Positions 7,350 to 16,621 are shown, numbered from the stretch's first letter. The stretch: DNA of 64,000 bases from Clavibacter sp. A6099 (GCF_021919125.1 NZ_CP083439.1:868001-932000); one strand, 5' to 3'. Program-made: numbers and translations. Notes: generated by a model not told the origin, from the sequence alone.

Positions 7350-8012
7350 TCAGCCGCGCGGGTCGGCGACGCGCGCCAGGTACCGCAGGACGGCGAGCAC
7401 CCGGCGGTTGCCGGTGCTCTCGAGCGGGAGGTCGAGCTTCGTGAAGATGGCCGAGACGTGCTTCTCGATCGAGCTCTCCGAGACGTGGATCGCGTCGGCG
7501 ATCGCGCTGTTCGAGCGTCCTTCGGCCATCAGCTGCAGGACCTCGGCCTCGCGCTGCGACAGGGCGTCGACTCCGTCGGAGCGGCGGGATCGTACGACGA
7601 TCTGCGCGACGACCTCCGGGTCGAAGACCGTGCCGCCGGCCCCGACGTCGGCGACGGCGATGAGGAACTCGTCGACCTCGGCGACGCGGTCCTTGAGCAG
7701 GTAGCCGAGCCCAGCGGAGTTGGAAGCGATGAGGTCGGCGGCGTAGCGCTCCTCGACGTATTGGGAGAGCACGAGCACGGCGGCGTCCGGGTCTTGCGCG
7801 CGGATGAGGACCGCGGCGCGGATGCCCTCGTCGGTGAAGGTCGGCGGCATCCGCACGTCGACGATGGCGAGGTCGGGGCGTTCGCGGTCGACGGCCGCGA
7901 GGAGCGTGGACGCGTCGGCGACGGCGGCCACGATCTCGTGCCCGGCGTCGGTGAGGAGTCGGACGAGGCCGGCTCGGAGGAGGACGGAGTCCTCGGCGAT
8001 CACGATGCGCAC
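7350..8012 (-). CDS. LuxR/NarL-type response regulator
   Basis: A 220-aa regulator with an N-terminal receiver domain (phosphoacceptor Asp about residue 52 in LAIVDVRMPP, conserved Lys in YLLKDRV) and a C-terminal LuxR helix-turn-helix (LSQREAEVLQLMAEGRSNSAI followed by SSIEKHVSAIFTKL). The GTG start at 8012 lies inside the 3' end of the kinase gene (13-nt overlap), so the two are translationally coupled. It is the evident output partner of that kinase. The genes it controls are unknown; the adjacent DUF4097 gene is the likeliest. Confidence 0.9.
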   Translation of the reverse strand: MRIVIAEDSVLLRAGLVRLLTDAGHEIVAAVADASTLLAAVDRERPDLAIVDVRMPPTFTDEGIRAAVLIRAQDPDAAVLVLSQYVEERYAADLIASNSAGLGYLLKDRVAEVDEFLIAVADVGAGGTVFDPEVVAQIVVRSRRSDGVDALSQREAEVLQLMAEGRSNSAIADAIHVSESSIEKHVSAIFTKLDLPLESTGNRRVLAVLRYLARVADPRG

Positions 8013-9205
8013 GGGACCTCCACGGTCACGTCGGTCGGGCCGCCTGCGGGGCTCGAGGTGGTCAGTGTGCCGCCGGCGGCGCGCACGCGGTCGTGCATGC
8101 CGCCGAGGCCGCCGCCGGGGTTCCCGTCGCGGGTCGCCCCGCCGCGGCCGTCGTCGGAGATCACGGCGCGGATCCCACCCGGCACCTCGTCGATCGCGAC
8201 GGAGCATCGGCCCGCGCCGGAGTGCTTGGCGACGTTGGTGAGGGCCTCGACGACGGCGAAGTAGAGCACCGCCTCGACCTCGGGGCGGGGGCGGGTGGAG
8301 AGGTCCACGCGGACGGTCGTGGGGACGGCGTTGCGGGAGGCGACGGCGGAGAGGGCGGCGTCGAGGCCACGGTCGGTGAGCACGGCCGGGTGGATGCCGC
8401 GGGCCAGCTGACGCAGCTCGGTGATGGAGTCCTTCGCGTCGCGGTGCGCCTGGTCGAGGAGCTCGCGGGCTGCAACGGGGTCGCTGTCCATGCGGGAGCG
8501 GGCCATGCCGAGGGTCATCGCGAGGGCCACGAGCCGGGGCTGGACACCGTCGTGCAGGTCGCGCTCGATGCGGAGCCGCTCGGTGGACGCGGCGTCGACG
8601 GCCCCCTGCCGGGCTTCGGTCAGCGTGTCGACCCGGCTCTCCAGGGCGGCCGTGCGGCTGGTGCCGAGAAGCGCGGGGGAGGCCGCCCGGTCGAGCGTGC
8701 CGGCACCCCACACGTAGAGGAGCAGGAGCACCGTGAAGAGCAGGGCGACGACCACGCCCGGAACCGTCCCGCCGGGCACGCCGGGAAGCTCCCCCGCGGC
8801 GACGGTGACGGTGAGTTGCGGCACCGCGAAGAGGATCGTCAGGAAGATGAGGCCGAGGATCATGCTCAGCGCGTGATGGAGGAGCTGACGCCAGGTCACC
8901 GGGTCGATCAGGTCGAGGAGCGGCTGCGCGAGGAAGCGCCAGCTGCTCGTGACCCGCGTGCGCCGGCGGGTGGGCGGCGTGATCGCGATCCCGTGGACGG
9001 CAGCCGTCCGGGTCCGCTCGACCTTGCCGATGCCGCGGATCATCACGGCGGTGGCGGCGAGCACGAGCACCCCGAGTCCGGCCGCGGGGAGCGTTCCGAT
9101 CCCGGTGGCGAGCAGGGTGACGAGGATCACGACCCAAGCGAGACCCAGCACAGCGTCGATCAGCAGGTCGACGGCGGAGGTCCAGATGGCGGTCACGATG
9201 TTCAC
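8000..9205 (-). CDS. Sensor histidine kinase (HisKA_3 class)
   Basis: A 401-aa membrane kinase. The first ~60 residues and residues ~105-175 hold two pairs of hydrophobic helices with a cytoplasmic segment between them. There is no large external sensor domain, so it may sense events within the membrane. The dimerisation/phosphoacceptor box is RLRIERDLHDGVQPRLVAL. The ATPase domain shows the N-box EALTNVAKHSGA and the G-box DDGRGGATRDGNPGGGLGGM. The GTG start at 9205 is preceded by GGTGAGG. It is first gene of the kinase, response regulator, DUF4097 group. Confidence 0.88.
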   Translation of the reverse strand: MNIVTAIWTSAVDLLIDAVLGLAWVVILVTLLATGIGTLPAAGLGVLVLAATAVMIRGIGKVERTRTAAVHGIAITPPTRRRTRVTSSWRFLAQPLLDLIDPVTWRQLLHHALSMILGLIFLTILFAVPQLTVTVAAGELPGVPGGTVPGVVVALLFTVLLLLYVWGAGTLDRAASPALLGTSRTAALESRVDTLTEARQGAVDAASTERLRIERDLHDGVQPRLVALAMTLGMARSRMDSDPVAARELLDQAHRDAKDSITELRQLARGIHPAVLTDRGLDAALSAVASRNAVPTTVRVDLSTRPRPEVEAVLYFAVVEALTNVAKHSGAGRCSVAIDEVPGGIRAVISDDGRGGATRDGNPGGGLGGMHDRVRAAGGTLTTSSPAGGPTDVTVEVPCAS

Positions 9206-9520
9206 GGCCTCACCGTACGGGCCGCCCTCCCGACGTGACGATGGTGGTAGCGGCCGAACGCGGTGGGGGATAGCCGCACTTTCGCACAGATCGCACGGCG
9301 ACGAGCAGCGCCGTCATCCGGGATCTGACCATCAGGCGCACGCGAGCCTCGAAGGGGCTCTGCCCGGCCGTCGCCTGCAGCATGGATGGCCGCGTCGCGC
9401 GCGGACTTGCTCCCGGCCGAGGACGACGCGGCACGCAGGCGGGTGGTCGTCAGCCTCCGGGCGCACGAGGCCATGGCGACCGTGGAGCGCCGGACTCCAC
9501 GACCGACCGCAGCGTCGCCG
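9206..9520. other. Intergenic stretch without a supported gene
   Basis: About 315 nt between the kinase start and the end of the DUF4352-like gene. Short open frames exist on both strands but show no recognisable domain, ribosome-binding site or conserved-looking composition. No hairpin or repeat stands out. Any promoter for the kinase operon should lie near the 9206 side. Confidence 0.5.
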
Positions 9521-10168
9521 CTACTGGAACACGACCACCGGCGACCCGGCGTCGCGCGCCACGACCACGCTGATCGCGTCGGCCGATGCGGCGGGCACGC
9601 TGAACACGTAGTCGCCGGTCGCCGAGGCGCCGGGCGCGAGCGAGCCGCGGATCACGGTGTCGGAGTCCGCGGGCGTCGCAGGCGTGCGGTCGGCGCCGTA
9701 GAACACGTTGACGGCCACGGAGTCGACCGCGACGGCCTCGCCCGTGACGTTGACGAGCTCGAGCCGCACGTCGACCGCGTCGCCGCTCAGCTCGCCCACG
9801 CGTCCGCCGTCGGTGCTGGTCGGCGTGACGGAGACGATGCGCGCCTGGATCGAGCCGGGGAACGTCGCGGTCTCGTCGAGGCCGACGGTGGTCGCCACCT
9901 CCTGGCCGAGCGCGCGGGTGTCGCCGTCGGGGAGCGGGGCCGGGGCCTCGGTGGCGCCCGCGGTGGGGGCGACCTCCGACCAGTCCTTCGTGTCTGCGGC
10001 GGCCGCGGGGGCCTCGGATCCGGATCCGTTCACCACGACCGTGCCGACCACGGCGGCGACCGCCAGGACGGAGGCGGCGCCGATCACGACGACGGTGGTG
10101 CGGCGGCTGCGGGCGCGGCGCTCGCGGCGCGGACGCAGGTCGGACGGGGTGCTGTCGGGTGCGGGCAT
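9521..10168 (-). CDS. Membrane-anchored DUF4352-like extracellular protein
   Basis: A 215-aa protein. The N-terminus is basic (RPRRERRARSRR) and leads into a single membrane helix at about residues 25-45 (VVVIGAASVLAVAAVVGTVVV). A low-complexity Ala/Pro linker follows, and the C-terminal ~120 residues form an all-beta domain (GSIQARIVSVTPT, VDVRLELVNVTGEAVAVDSV, SGDYVFSVP-like strands) resembling the DUF4352 immunoglobulin-like fold of actinobacterial cell-envelope proteins. GAAGAAGG lies before the ATG. No partner gene suggests a function. Confidence 0.7.
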   Translation of the reverse strand: MPAPDSTPSDLRPRRERRARSRRTTVVVIGAASVLAVAAVVGTVVVNGSGSEAPAAAADTKDWSEVAPTAGATEAPAPLPDGDTRALGQEVATTVGLDETATFPGSIQARIVSVTPTSTDGGRVGELSGDAVDVRLELVNVTGEAVAVDSVAVNVFYGADRTPATPADSDTVIRGSLAPGASATGDYVFSVPAASADAISVVVARDAGSPVVVFQ

Positions 10169-10367
10169 GGCCTTCTTCGCTCGTCGGGTACGGCGGAAGA
10201 CGGGCCCGACGACCAGGGCGGGTCGGCGGCGCGGGGCGGGCGGGCGATGGGTGGTCGACCGACGCAGGATTCCGGGTCTTCTGCCCTGGCATCGTACGTC
10301 CGGCATCGCGTGCCGACGAGACCCCCGTCCAGGGGAGGCCGCCGCTGGACCGGCCGCGCGGATCCGC

Positions 10368-12302
10368 TCAGTCGCGCCGCGCGTACTCCTGGTACGACCA
10401 GCCGAACGCGCCCGCGACCATGCCGGCGCCGCGCGCGAGCGTGCGGGTGCCTTGGGCGCGGTGCGCGACGCTGCCCGTGACGGCGCCCACCGCGATCCGC
10501 CCGGTGCCGCCGAGCGCCCGCACGAGCCCGCGCGCGGTGGCCGAGGCGCGGATCCGCGTGCGGGCGACGGGGGAGGCCGGGGCGAGCGCGACGGAGGTGA
10601 GGCTCCACGAGTTCCCGCTGCTGAAGGCGCGGAGCACCACCCAGCGGCGCGTGGTGCGGGCGCGCGGCACGACGTCGACGACGCCCGCCTCGGCGCACCA
10701 GGTGAGGAGGCCGCCGGACGCGACGAGCTGGCGCGTGAAGAGCGTGTCCTCGCCGCCCTGCGTGCCGAGGTCCACGTCGAAGCGCAAGTCCGCCGCCCGC
10801 ACGGCGCGGAGGTCGAGCAGGAGGTTGTTGGTCGCGGCGACCTCGAGGCGCGTGCCGGTCGCGGGGCGGCGGCGCACGAAGAACCCGCCGGCCTGCACCC
10901 ACGCGTCGGGCTCGACCTCGTGCTCGCTGCGCACGGGTCCCGCGACGCCCGCGCTGCCCGTCGCCTGACGGGCGCGGACGAGGGCGGCCAGCCAGCCCGG
11001 ATCCGGCCGCTCATCGTCGTCGAGGAACACGAGGAGGTCGTCCTCGGCCGCGGCATCGAGCGCGCGGTTGCGGGCGGCGGAGATGCCGGGCGTCGGCTCG
11101 TGCACGTAGGCGATCGGGACGGGGGAGTCCGCGGCGGCGTCCTCGACCGCTTCGCCCGCGCCGCCCGCCGGGTCGTTGTCGACCACGACGATCCGCACGG
11201 CGCGGGGGAGCGCGGGGTCGGACTCCGCGGCCTCCCGCAGCTCCGCGGCCTGCGCGGCGACGAGCGGGAGCACCGCGCGGATGTCGTCGGGGCGCCGGTA
11301 GGTGAGGATCGCGACCACGAGCGAGGAGGCGGGCGCGACCGGGCCGGCGGACGCCGCGGTCGTCGGCGCGGGGGAGGGCACCGCGCGCCAGCCGCCGGAG
11401 AGCCGGAGGCCGTCGCGGATCCCCCGCACGGCCGCCGACACGGGCGCCACCGGGTGCGCGAACTGCCGCCGCCCGCCCTGCAGCAGCACCTCGTAGGCGA
11501 TCACGGGCGTGAGCAGGCGCCACCTGCGGAGCGCCGCCGCGTCGAGGTGCCTGGCCCCGTAGAGGAGCCGGTTCCGGATGTTGTGGTAGTAGTACGTGCC
11601 CGACTTCGCCTGGCCCGCGCTCTCGTGGCCGGCGCTCTGCGTGCCGCCCTCCGCGTGCACGGCCACGGCGTCCTCCACGACCCGCAAGCGTCCGCCCGCC
11701 TCCACGACCTTGCGCGAGAGGTCCACGTCCTCCCAGTACAGGAAGTAGTCGTCGGAGAAGCCGCCGACGCGGGTCCACAGCTCGTCGGTCACCAGGAGGC
11801 ACGCGCCCGTGAGCCACGGCTCGGTGGCCTGGCCGGGGTGCTGCGCGCGGCGGGCGGCCGAGCGGATCCGGCCGTCGGCGAGGTAGAGGTCGGATCCGCG
11901 GAACCACGTGCTCCCGTCGGGCCGGAGGATGAGCGGCGCCACCAGCGCGAGGGGGTCGGTCGCGACCACGCCGCGGAGCACCGCCAGCTGGTCGGGCGCG
12001 ATGGTCGCGTCGGGATTGAGCAGCAGGAACTCGCGTGCGCCGAGCGCTCGGGCCGCGTCGACGCCGATGTTCATGCCGGTGCCGAAGCCCGTGTTGCCGT
12101 CGGGGTAGACGCCGTGCACGCGCGTCGACGGGTGCGCCGCGAGCGACCGCACGCGCTCCCGCTCCGCGTCGGTCGTGCGGTTGTCGACGACCACGAGCAG
12201 CGCGTCGTCGAGGCGCTCGACGAGCGCCAGCACGTTCTCGCGCACGAGGTCGGCGGATCCGTAGTTGACGACCACGACGGCGAGGAGGGCGGGGCGGGGC
12301 AT
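10368..12302 (-). CDS. Two-domain GT2 glycosyltransferase
   Basis: A 644-aa protein with two family-2 (GT-A fold) transferase domains in tandem. Domain 1 (residues ~5-290) starts AVVVVNYGSADLV and shows VVVDNRTTD, LLLNPDATIAPD and DYFLYWEDVDLSRKV. Domain 2 (~330-560) starts LVVAILTYRRPDDI and shows IVVVDNDPAGG, ISAARNRALD and LVFLDDDERPD. The acidic motifs are the nucleotide-sugar/metal sites. Such proteins add sugars (often rhamnose-like) to extracellular polysaccharide. The only in-frame ATG giving an intact domain 1 is at 12302. It is divergent from a second glycosyltransferase, 160 nt away, next to a flippase. Confidence 0.85.
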   Translation of the reverse strand: MPRPALLAVVVVNYGSADLVRENVLALVERLDDALLVVVDNRTTDAERERVRSLAAHPSTRVHGVYPDGNTGFGTGMNIGVDAARALGAREFLLLNPDATIAPDQLAVLRGVVATDPLALVAPLILRPDGSTWFRGSDLYLADGRIRSAARRAQHPGQATEPWLTGACLLVTDELWTRVGGFSDDYFLYWEDVDLSRKVVEAGGRLRVVEDAVAVHAEGGTQSAGHESAGQAKSGTYYYHNIRNRLLYGARHLDAAALRRWRLLTPVIAYEVLLQGGRRQFAHPVAPVSAAVRGIRDGLRLSGGWRAVPSPAPTTAASAGPVAPASSLVVAILTYRRPDDIRAVLPLVAAQAAELREAAESDPALPRAVRIVVVDNDPAGGAGEAVEDAAADSPVPIAYVHEPTPGISAARNRALDAAAEDDLLVFLDDDERPDPGWLAALVRARQATGSAGVAGPVRSEHEVEPDAWVQAGGFFVRRRPATGTRLEVAATNNLLLDLRAVRAADLRFDVDLGTQGGEDTLFTRQLVASGGLLTWCAEAGVVDVVPRARTTRRWVVLRAFSSGNSWSLTSVALAPASPVARTRIRASATARGLVRALGGTGRIAVGAVTGSVAHRAQGTRTLARGAGMVAGAFGWSYQEYARRD

Positions 12303-12462
12303 GCGGGTCCCATCGTTCGGCCATGCGGCGGGGCGCGCCGGCGGGGTGGCGCCGGCGGGGCCGCCCTCGGGTGCGGGCGGGTGGTGGCATAGTCTATTTC
12401 CTCGACCGATGAGCCCGTGGCCGTGCCCGACGACCCGCCCGGTCATCCCGCTTTGGAGCTCC

Positions 12463-13512
12463 ATGACCGTCCCCGCCCGCCCGCCCGGCCGCGATCTCGT
12501 CGTGCTCCAGTCGTCGCCGGCGCCGCGCCCCACGACGAACCCGTACATCGTGATGCTCGGCCGCGCCCTCGCCCAGACCCCCGGCGTCCGCCCGCTGCAC
12601 TTCGGCTGGCGCACCGCGCTCCTCGGCCGGTACGACGTCTTCCACGTGCACTGGCCCGAGATCCTCGTGGACGGCCGCAGTCCCCTGAAGAAGGCCGTGC
12701 GCCAGGCGCTCACGGTCGCGTTGCTCGCGAAGCTGACGCTCGGGCGGATCCCCATCGTCCGCACCGTGCACAACCTCGAGCGGCCGCAGGGCATCGGCCG
12801 ACGCGAGACGCTGCTCCTCGCGCTCATGGAGCGGATGACGACGCTGCGCGTGCGCGTGAACCCGATCACGGAGATCCCGGCCGACCAGCCGCACGCCACG
12901 ATCCTGCACGGCCACTACCGCGACTGGTTCCGCGACGAGCCGCGGGCCGACGCCGTGCCCGGCCGCCTCGGCTACGTGGGCCTCGTCCGCCGGTACAAGG
13001 GCGTCGAGCAGCTCGTCGCGGCGTTCCGCGGCGCGGGCGACGCGGGCGCCGACCTCTCGCTGCGCATCGGCGGCAACCCATCCACCGAGGAGCTCGCCGG
13101 CACGATCCGCGCGCTCGCCGCGGGCGACGACCGGATCCGCCTCGACCTCCGCTTCCAGTCCGACGCCGAGCTCGTCGACATCGTCACCTCCTCCGAGCTC
13201 GTCGTGCTGCCGTACCGGTTCATGCACAACTCCGGCGGCGCGCTCGCGGCCCTCTCGCTCGACCGGCCCGTGCTCGTGCCCGACAACGCCGTGAACCGCG
13301 CGCTCGCCGAGGAGGTCGGCCCGGGCTGGATCCACCTGTTCGACGGCGACCTGACGCCCGATGCGCTGCTCCGCGCCACCGAGGCCGTGCGCACCGGGGC
13401 CCGCGCCGCGTCGCCCGACCTCTCCGCGCGCGACTGGGACCGCGCGGGCACCGCGCACGCATCCGCGTACCGGCGCGCGCTCCGCATCCGCCGCGGCGTC
13501 GAGCGGGGCTGA
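12463..13512 (+). CDS. GT4/GT-B-like glycosyltransferase
   Basis: A 349-aa cytoplasmic transferase of the GT-B type. The N-terminal half includes FHVHWPEIL and PIVRTVHNLERP; the C-terminal half has YVGLVRRYKGVEQLVAAF and the donor-site region ELVVLPYRFMHNSGGALAAL. The latter resembles GumK-type and other glycan-assembly transferases. The ATG at 12463 follows GGAG; upstream in-frame starts would overlap the divergent GT2 gene. The flippase gene follows after 170 nt on the same strand, so they probably build and export one surface glycan. The sugar and acceptor are not deducible. Confidence 0.8.
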   Translation: MTVPARPPGRDLVVLQSSPAPRPTTNPYIVMLGRALAQTPGVRPLHFGWRTALLGRYDVFHVHWPEILVDGRSPLKKAVRQALTVALLAKLTLGRIPIVRTVHNLERPQGIGRRETLLLALMERMTTLRVRVNPITEIPADQPHATILHGHYRDWFRDEPRADAVPGRLGYVGLVRRYKGVEQLVAAFRGAGDAGADLSLRIGGNPSTEELAGTIRALAAGDDRIRLDLRFQSDAELVDIVTSSELVVLPYRFMHNSGGALAALSLDRPVLVPDNAVNRALAEEVGPGWIHLFDGDLTPDALLRATEAVRTGARAASPDLSARDWDRAGTAHASAYRRALRIRRGVERG

Positions 13513-13682
13513 GCCGGCCCACCCGCGTTCGGGGGCTGGATCCGCGCGGCCACGCGGATAGCATCGACGAGGGCCCGCATACCCGGCGGACCCCACCACC
13601 CGACACCCGAGCTCGCGGTGATCCGGCCGTCACCCGCGGCCGACCCGATCGCCACCCCTCCTCGACCCGACGACGGAGCCCC

Positions 13683-15320
13683 ATGCATCCCGCCCTGCCC
13701 GGCGACCCCGCGTCCGCCGCCGCTCCCGCGCCCGAGACGCCGCCCGCCGCCACGCAGGGCCTCGGCGCCCGCGCGGCCCGCGGCGCGATCGTCACGATCG
13801 GCGCGCAGCTCGTGCGGATCCTCATCCAGGTCGCGTCCGTCGTCGTCCTCGCCCGGCTGCTCACGCCCACCGACTACGGCCTGCTCGCGATGGTGCTCGC
13901 CATCATCGGCGTCGGCGAGATCTTCCGCGACTTCGGCCTCTCCAACGCGGCCATCCAGGCGCGTGACCTCAGCCGCGGCCAGCGCGACAACCTCTGGTGG
14001 ATCAACGCCGGCATCGGCCTCGTGCTCGCCGCGCTCGTCTTCTGCGCGGCCTGGCCGCTCGCGGCGGTCTTCGGTCACGACGAGCTCATCCCCATCGCCC
14101 ACGCCCTCAGCCTCACCTTCGTCTTCAACGGCCTCGCGACCCAGTACCGCGCGAGCCTCACCCGCAGCCTCCGCTTCCGCGCGCTCGCGACGGCCGACGT
14201 CACGGCTCCCGCGGTCGCGCTCCTCGTCGCGATCGGCGGCGCGCTCCTCGGCTGGGGCTACTGGGCGCTCGTCGCGCAGCAGCTCACGCAGACGCTCGTG
14301 CTGCTCGCGCTCGCGGTCGGCTTCGCCCGCTGGATCCCGCGCCTCCCGAGCCGCGGCGAGCCGATGGGCCCGCTGCTGCGCTTCGGATGGAACATGGTCT
14401 CGAGCCAGATGGTCGGCTACGTCAGCAACAACATCGACACGTTCCTCGTGGGCCTCCGCTTCGGCGCCGGCTCGCTCGGCATCTACAACCGCGCGTTCCA
14501 GCTGCTGATGACGCCGCTCGCGCAGATCCGCAGCCCCCTCACCACGGTCGCGATCCCCGTGCTCTCGCGCCTCGCCGACGAGCAGCGCCGCTTCGCCGAC
14601 TACGTCGCGCGCGGCCAGCTCGCCCTCGGCTACACGCTCGGCGCGGGCCTCGGCCTCGTCGCGGCCACCGCCGTGCCGATCACCGCGGTGTTCCTCGGGC
14701 CGCAGTGGGACAGCGTCGCGCCGATCCTCCGCCTCCTCGCCATCGCCGGGATCTTCGACACCCTCGCCTTCGTCGGCTACTGGGTCTACGTCTCGCGCGG
14801 CCTGACGGGCGACCTCTTCCGCTTCTCGCTGCTGAGCGCGGTGATCAAGGTGAGCTGCATCCTCATCGGCTCCTCGTTCGGCATCGTGGGCATCGCCGCC
14901 GGGTACGCGGCCGCGCCCGCGATCTGCTGGCCGATCTCGCTGTGGTGGCTCTCGCGCAAGGCCCCGATCCCGACGCGCCGGCTCTACATGGGCGCCCTCC
15001 GGATCATCGGCGTCGTGGGTTCGGTGAGCGTCGCGACCGGCGCGCTCCTCGCCATGGTCGACACCGGATCCGACGTGCTGCAGCTCCTCGCGGGCGTCGG
15101 CACGACCGCGGTGCTCTACGCGCTCGCGATCGCGTTCGTCCCGGCCGTGCGCCGCGACGTGCGCGGGGTGCTCGACCTGGCGCGCGTGCTCCCGCGCGCC
15201 CGCCGGGGGAGCGGGGTCGCGGCCGGCAGCGCGCCCGCGACGGACGAAGACGGCGGCGCGGCCGGCGTCGACGCGGCCGCGGGTGCCGACGCCGCGACCC
15301 GCGCTCGCGCCTCCGCCTAG
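13683..15320 (+). CDS. Wzx-like polysaccharide flippase (MOP superfamily)
   Basis: A 545-aa integral membrane protein with about 12-14 helices. The first ones (ARGAIVTIGAQLVRILIQVA followed by LARLLTPTDYGLLAM) match the polysaccharide transport/MATE-like family that flips lipid-linked sugars across the membrane. The segment YNRAFQLLMTPLAQIRSPL is also typical. A hydrophilic Ala/Gly-rich tail of ~50 residues ends the protein. GGAG precedes the ATG. It follows the GT4-like gene and ends convergently with the GH10 gene, sharing the bases CTAG as both stops. Confidence 0.88.
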   Translation: MHPALPGDPASAAAPAPETPPAATQGLGARAARGAIVTIGAQLVRILIQVASVVVLARLLTPTDYGLLAMVLAIIGVGEIFRDFGLSNAAIQARDLSRGQRDNLWWINAGIGLVLAALVFCAAWPLAAVFGHDELIPIAHALSLTFVFNGLATQYRASLTRSLRFRALATADVTAPAVALLVAIGGALLGWGYWALVAQQLTQTLVLLALAVGFARWIPRLPSRGEPMGPLLRFGWNMVSSQMVGYVSNNIDTFLVGLRFGAGSLGIYNRAFQLLMTPLAQIRSPLTTVAIPVLSRLADEQRRFADYVARGQLALGYTLGAGLGLVAATAVPITAVFLGPQWDSVAPILRLLAIAGIFDTLAFVGYWVYVSRGLTGDLFRFSLLSAVIKVSCILIGSSFGIVGIAAGYAAAPAICWPISLWWLSRKAPIPTRRLYMGALRIIGVVGSVSVATGALLAMVDTGSDVLQLLAGVGTTAVLYALAIAFVPAVRRDVRGVLDLARVLPRARRGSGVAAGSAPATDEDGGAAGVDAAAGADAATRARASA

Positions 15321-16621
15321 CCGAGCGTCGCGTCCGCCTCCGACGCCCCCGCAGCGACGGCCACCACGGCCGCGCGCCCGGCGTGCGCCACCCGCACGCC
15401 GCCCGCGAACGCCGTCACGCGCACGCGCCCCTCCGCGTCCGTCCGCGACGTGGTCGGCGCGAGTCGCCACTCCTCGCGGATCAGCCGGCGGAGCGCCTCG
15501 TACGACGGCTTCGGCGTGCCATCCGCCCGCACCAGGCCGCCGGGCGCGCCGAGCCACATGCCGTCGTCGGTGAGCCCCCAGTAGGTGATGGCCGCCACGG
15601 CCGGGTGCCCGACGAGCGAGCGGTAGTGTCGCTCGATCTCGTCCGCCTGCCGCTCCTCGCCCGCGGGCGTCGACGGCCAGCTCTCGACCCGGAAGTCGTT
15701 GAGGTCGGTGATCTCCGGCGGCATCGGATCGCCCGAGAGCAGCGTCGTCTCCGTCATGTGGATCGGCAGCCCGAACCGCGCGAACCGATCGACGATGCCG
15801 AGCACCTCCTCCTCGCCGCGGTAGCCCTGGTGCATGTGGGTCTGCAGTCCGATCGCATCCACGGGGATCCCCTCACCGAGCACCTCCTCGATGAGCTCCT
15901 CGTAGGCGGGCGACAGGTCGAAGTCGTTGAGGATCAGCGTGGCGGCCGGGTTCGCGCCGCGTGCCTCGTCGAAGGCCAGGCGCACCATCGCGAGCCGGCC
16001 GCGCGCCGCCGCGAGCCGGGTGATGCCGTTGTCCTCCCGATCGAACACGGGCATGATCACGGCCTCGTTGATGGCGTCCCAGGTGTCGATCACCCCGGCG
16101 AAGTCGCCCACATCCCGCCGGATCCGCTCCCGCTGCACGCGCTCCACCTCGTCGAGCGGCAGGTCGAGCAGCCAGGGCGCTGTCACCGTGTGCCACACGA
16201 GCGGGTGCCCCTTCACGTCCACGCCGCGCTCACGCAGCCAGCGGGCGGTCGTGAGGAGCCGCTCGGTGTCCGGCCGCCCGCGCACGGGTTCGAACCGGCC
16301 CCAGTAGAAGGGGAGCGTGGCGGTGTCGAACACGTCGAGCCACTGCTCCGCGAGGCGCTCCAGCCCCTCGAGGCGCGCGCCGCCGAAGGCCTCGACGCCC
16401 GCGGCCTCGGGATCCGTCTCGCCGTTCGCCAGCGGGATGAGGTCGAAGCCGATGTTGCCGAACGCGATGTCCTGCGACGCCTGCTCGACCTGCACGTCGG
16501 CGTGCCGGAGCGCCTCCCCGTCGGCACCGCGGACCGTGATCACCGCATCCGCGCGGCGGGCGTCGGGGATCGCGGTCGGGCGGCGCCCGGCGGAGGACGG
16601 ATCGGATGGCGTGGCGGGCAT
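15317..16621 (-). CDS. GH10-family endo-glycanase (xylanase-like), no signal peptide
   Basis: A 434-aa protein with the GH10 (beta/alpha)8 catalytic domain from about residue 50 to 370. The acid/base Glu is E186 in TWDAINEAVI and the nucleophile Glu is E291 in IHMTETTLL. Other family landmarks are VKGHPLVWHT and GLTDDGMWLG. GH10 enzymes cut xylan-type beta-1,4 links. The N-terminus (MPATPSDPSSAGRRPTAIPD) is hydrophilic, with no signal peptide or lipobox, so export is not evident; a small beta domain lies at each end. GAGGGA precedes the ATG. It is convergent with the flippase gene, sharing its stop region. Confidence 0.86.
   Translation of the reverse strand: MPATPSDPSSAGRRPTAIPDARRADAVITVRGADGEALRHADVQVEQASQDIAFGNIGFDLIPLANGETDPEAAGVEAFGGARLEGLERLAEQWLDVFDTATLPFYWGRFEPVRGRPDTERLLTTARWLRERGVDVKGHPLVWHTVTAPWLLDLPLDEVERVQRERIRRDVGDFAGVIDTWDAINEAVIMPVFDREDNGITRLAAARGRLAMVRLAFDEARGANPAATLILNDFDLSPAYEELIEEVLGEGIPVDAIGLQTHMHQGYRGEEEVLGIVDRFARFGLPIHMTETTLLSGDPMPPEITDLNDFRVESWPSTPAGEERQADEIERHYRSLVGHPAVAAITYWGLTDDGMWLGAPGGLVRADGTPKPSYEALRRLIREEWRLAPTTSRTDAEGRVRVTAFAGGVRVAHAGRAAVVAVAAGASEADATLG

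Noticed and set aside
7350-9137. Fusion of kinase and response regulator in one long minus-strand frame
   Set aside because: The upstream part is the wrong frame of the kinase gene; the kinase itself reads in another frame to 8000, and the regulator starts at GTG 8012.
9202-9474. Possible 90-aa gene upstream of the histidine kinase
   Set aside because: No recognisable domain, no ribosome-binding site, and a second equally open frame overlaps it; composition looks non-coding.
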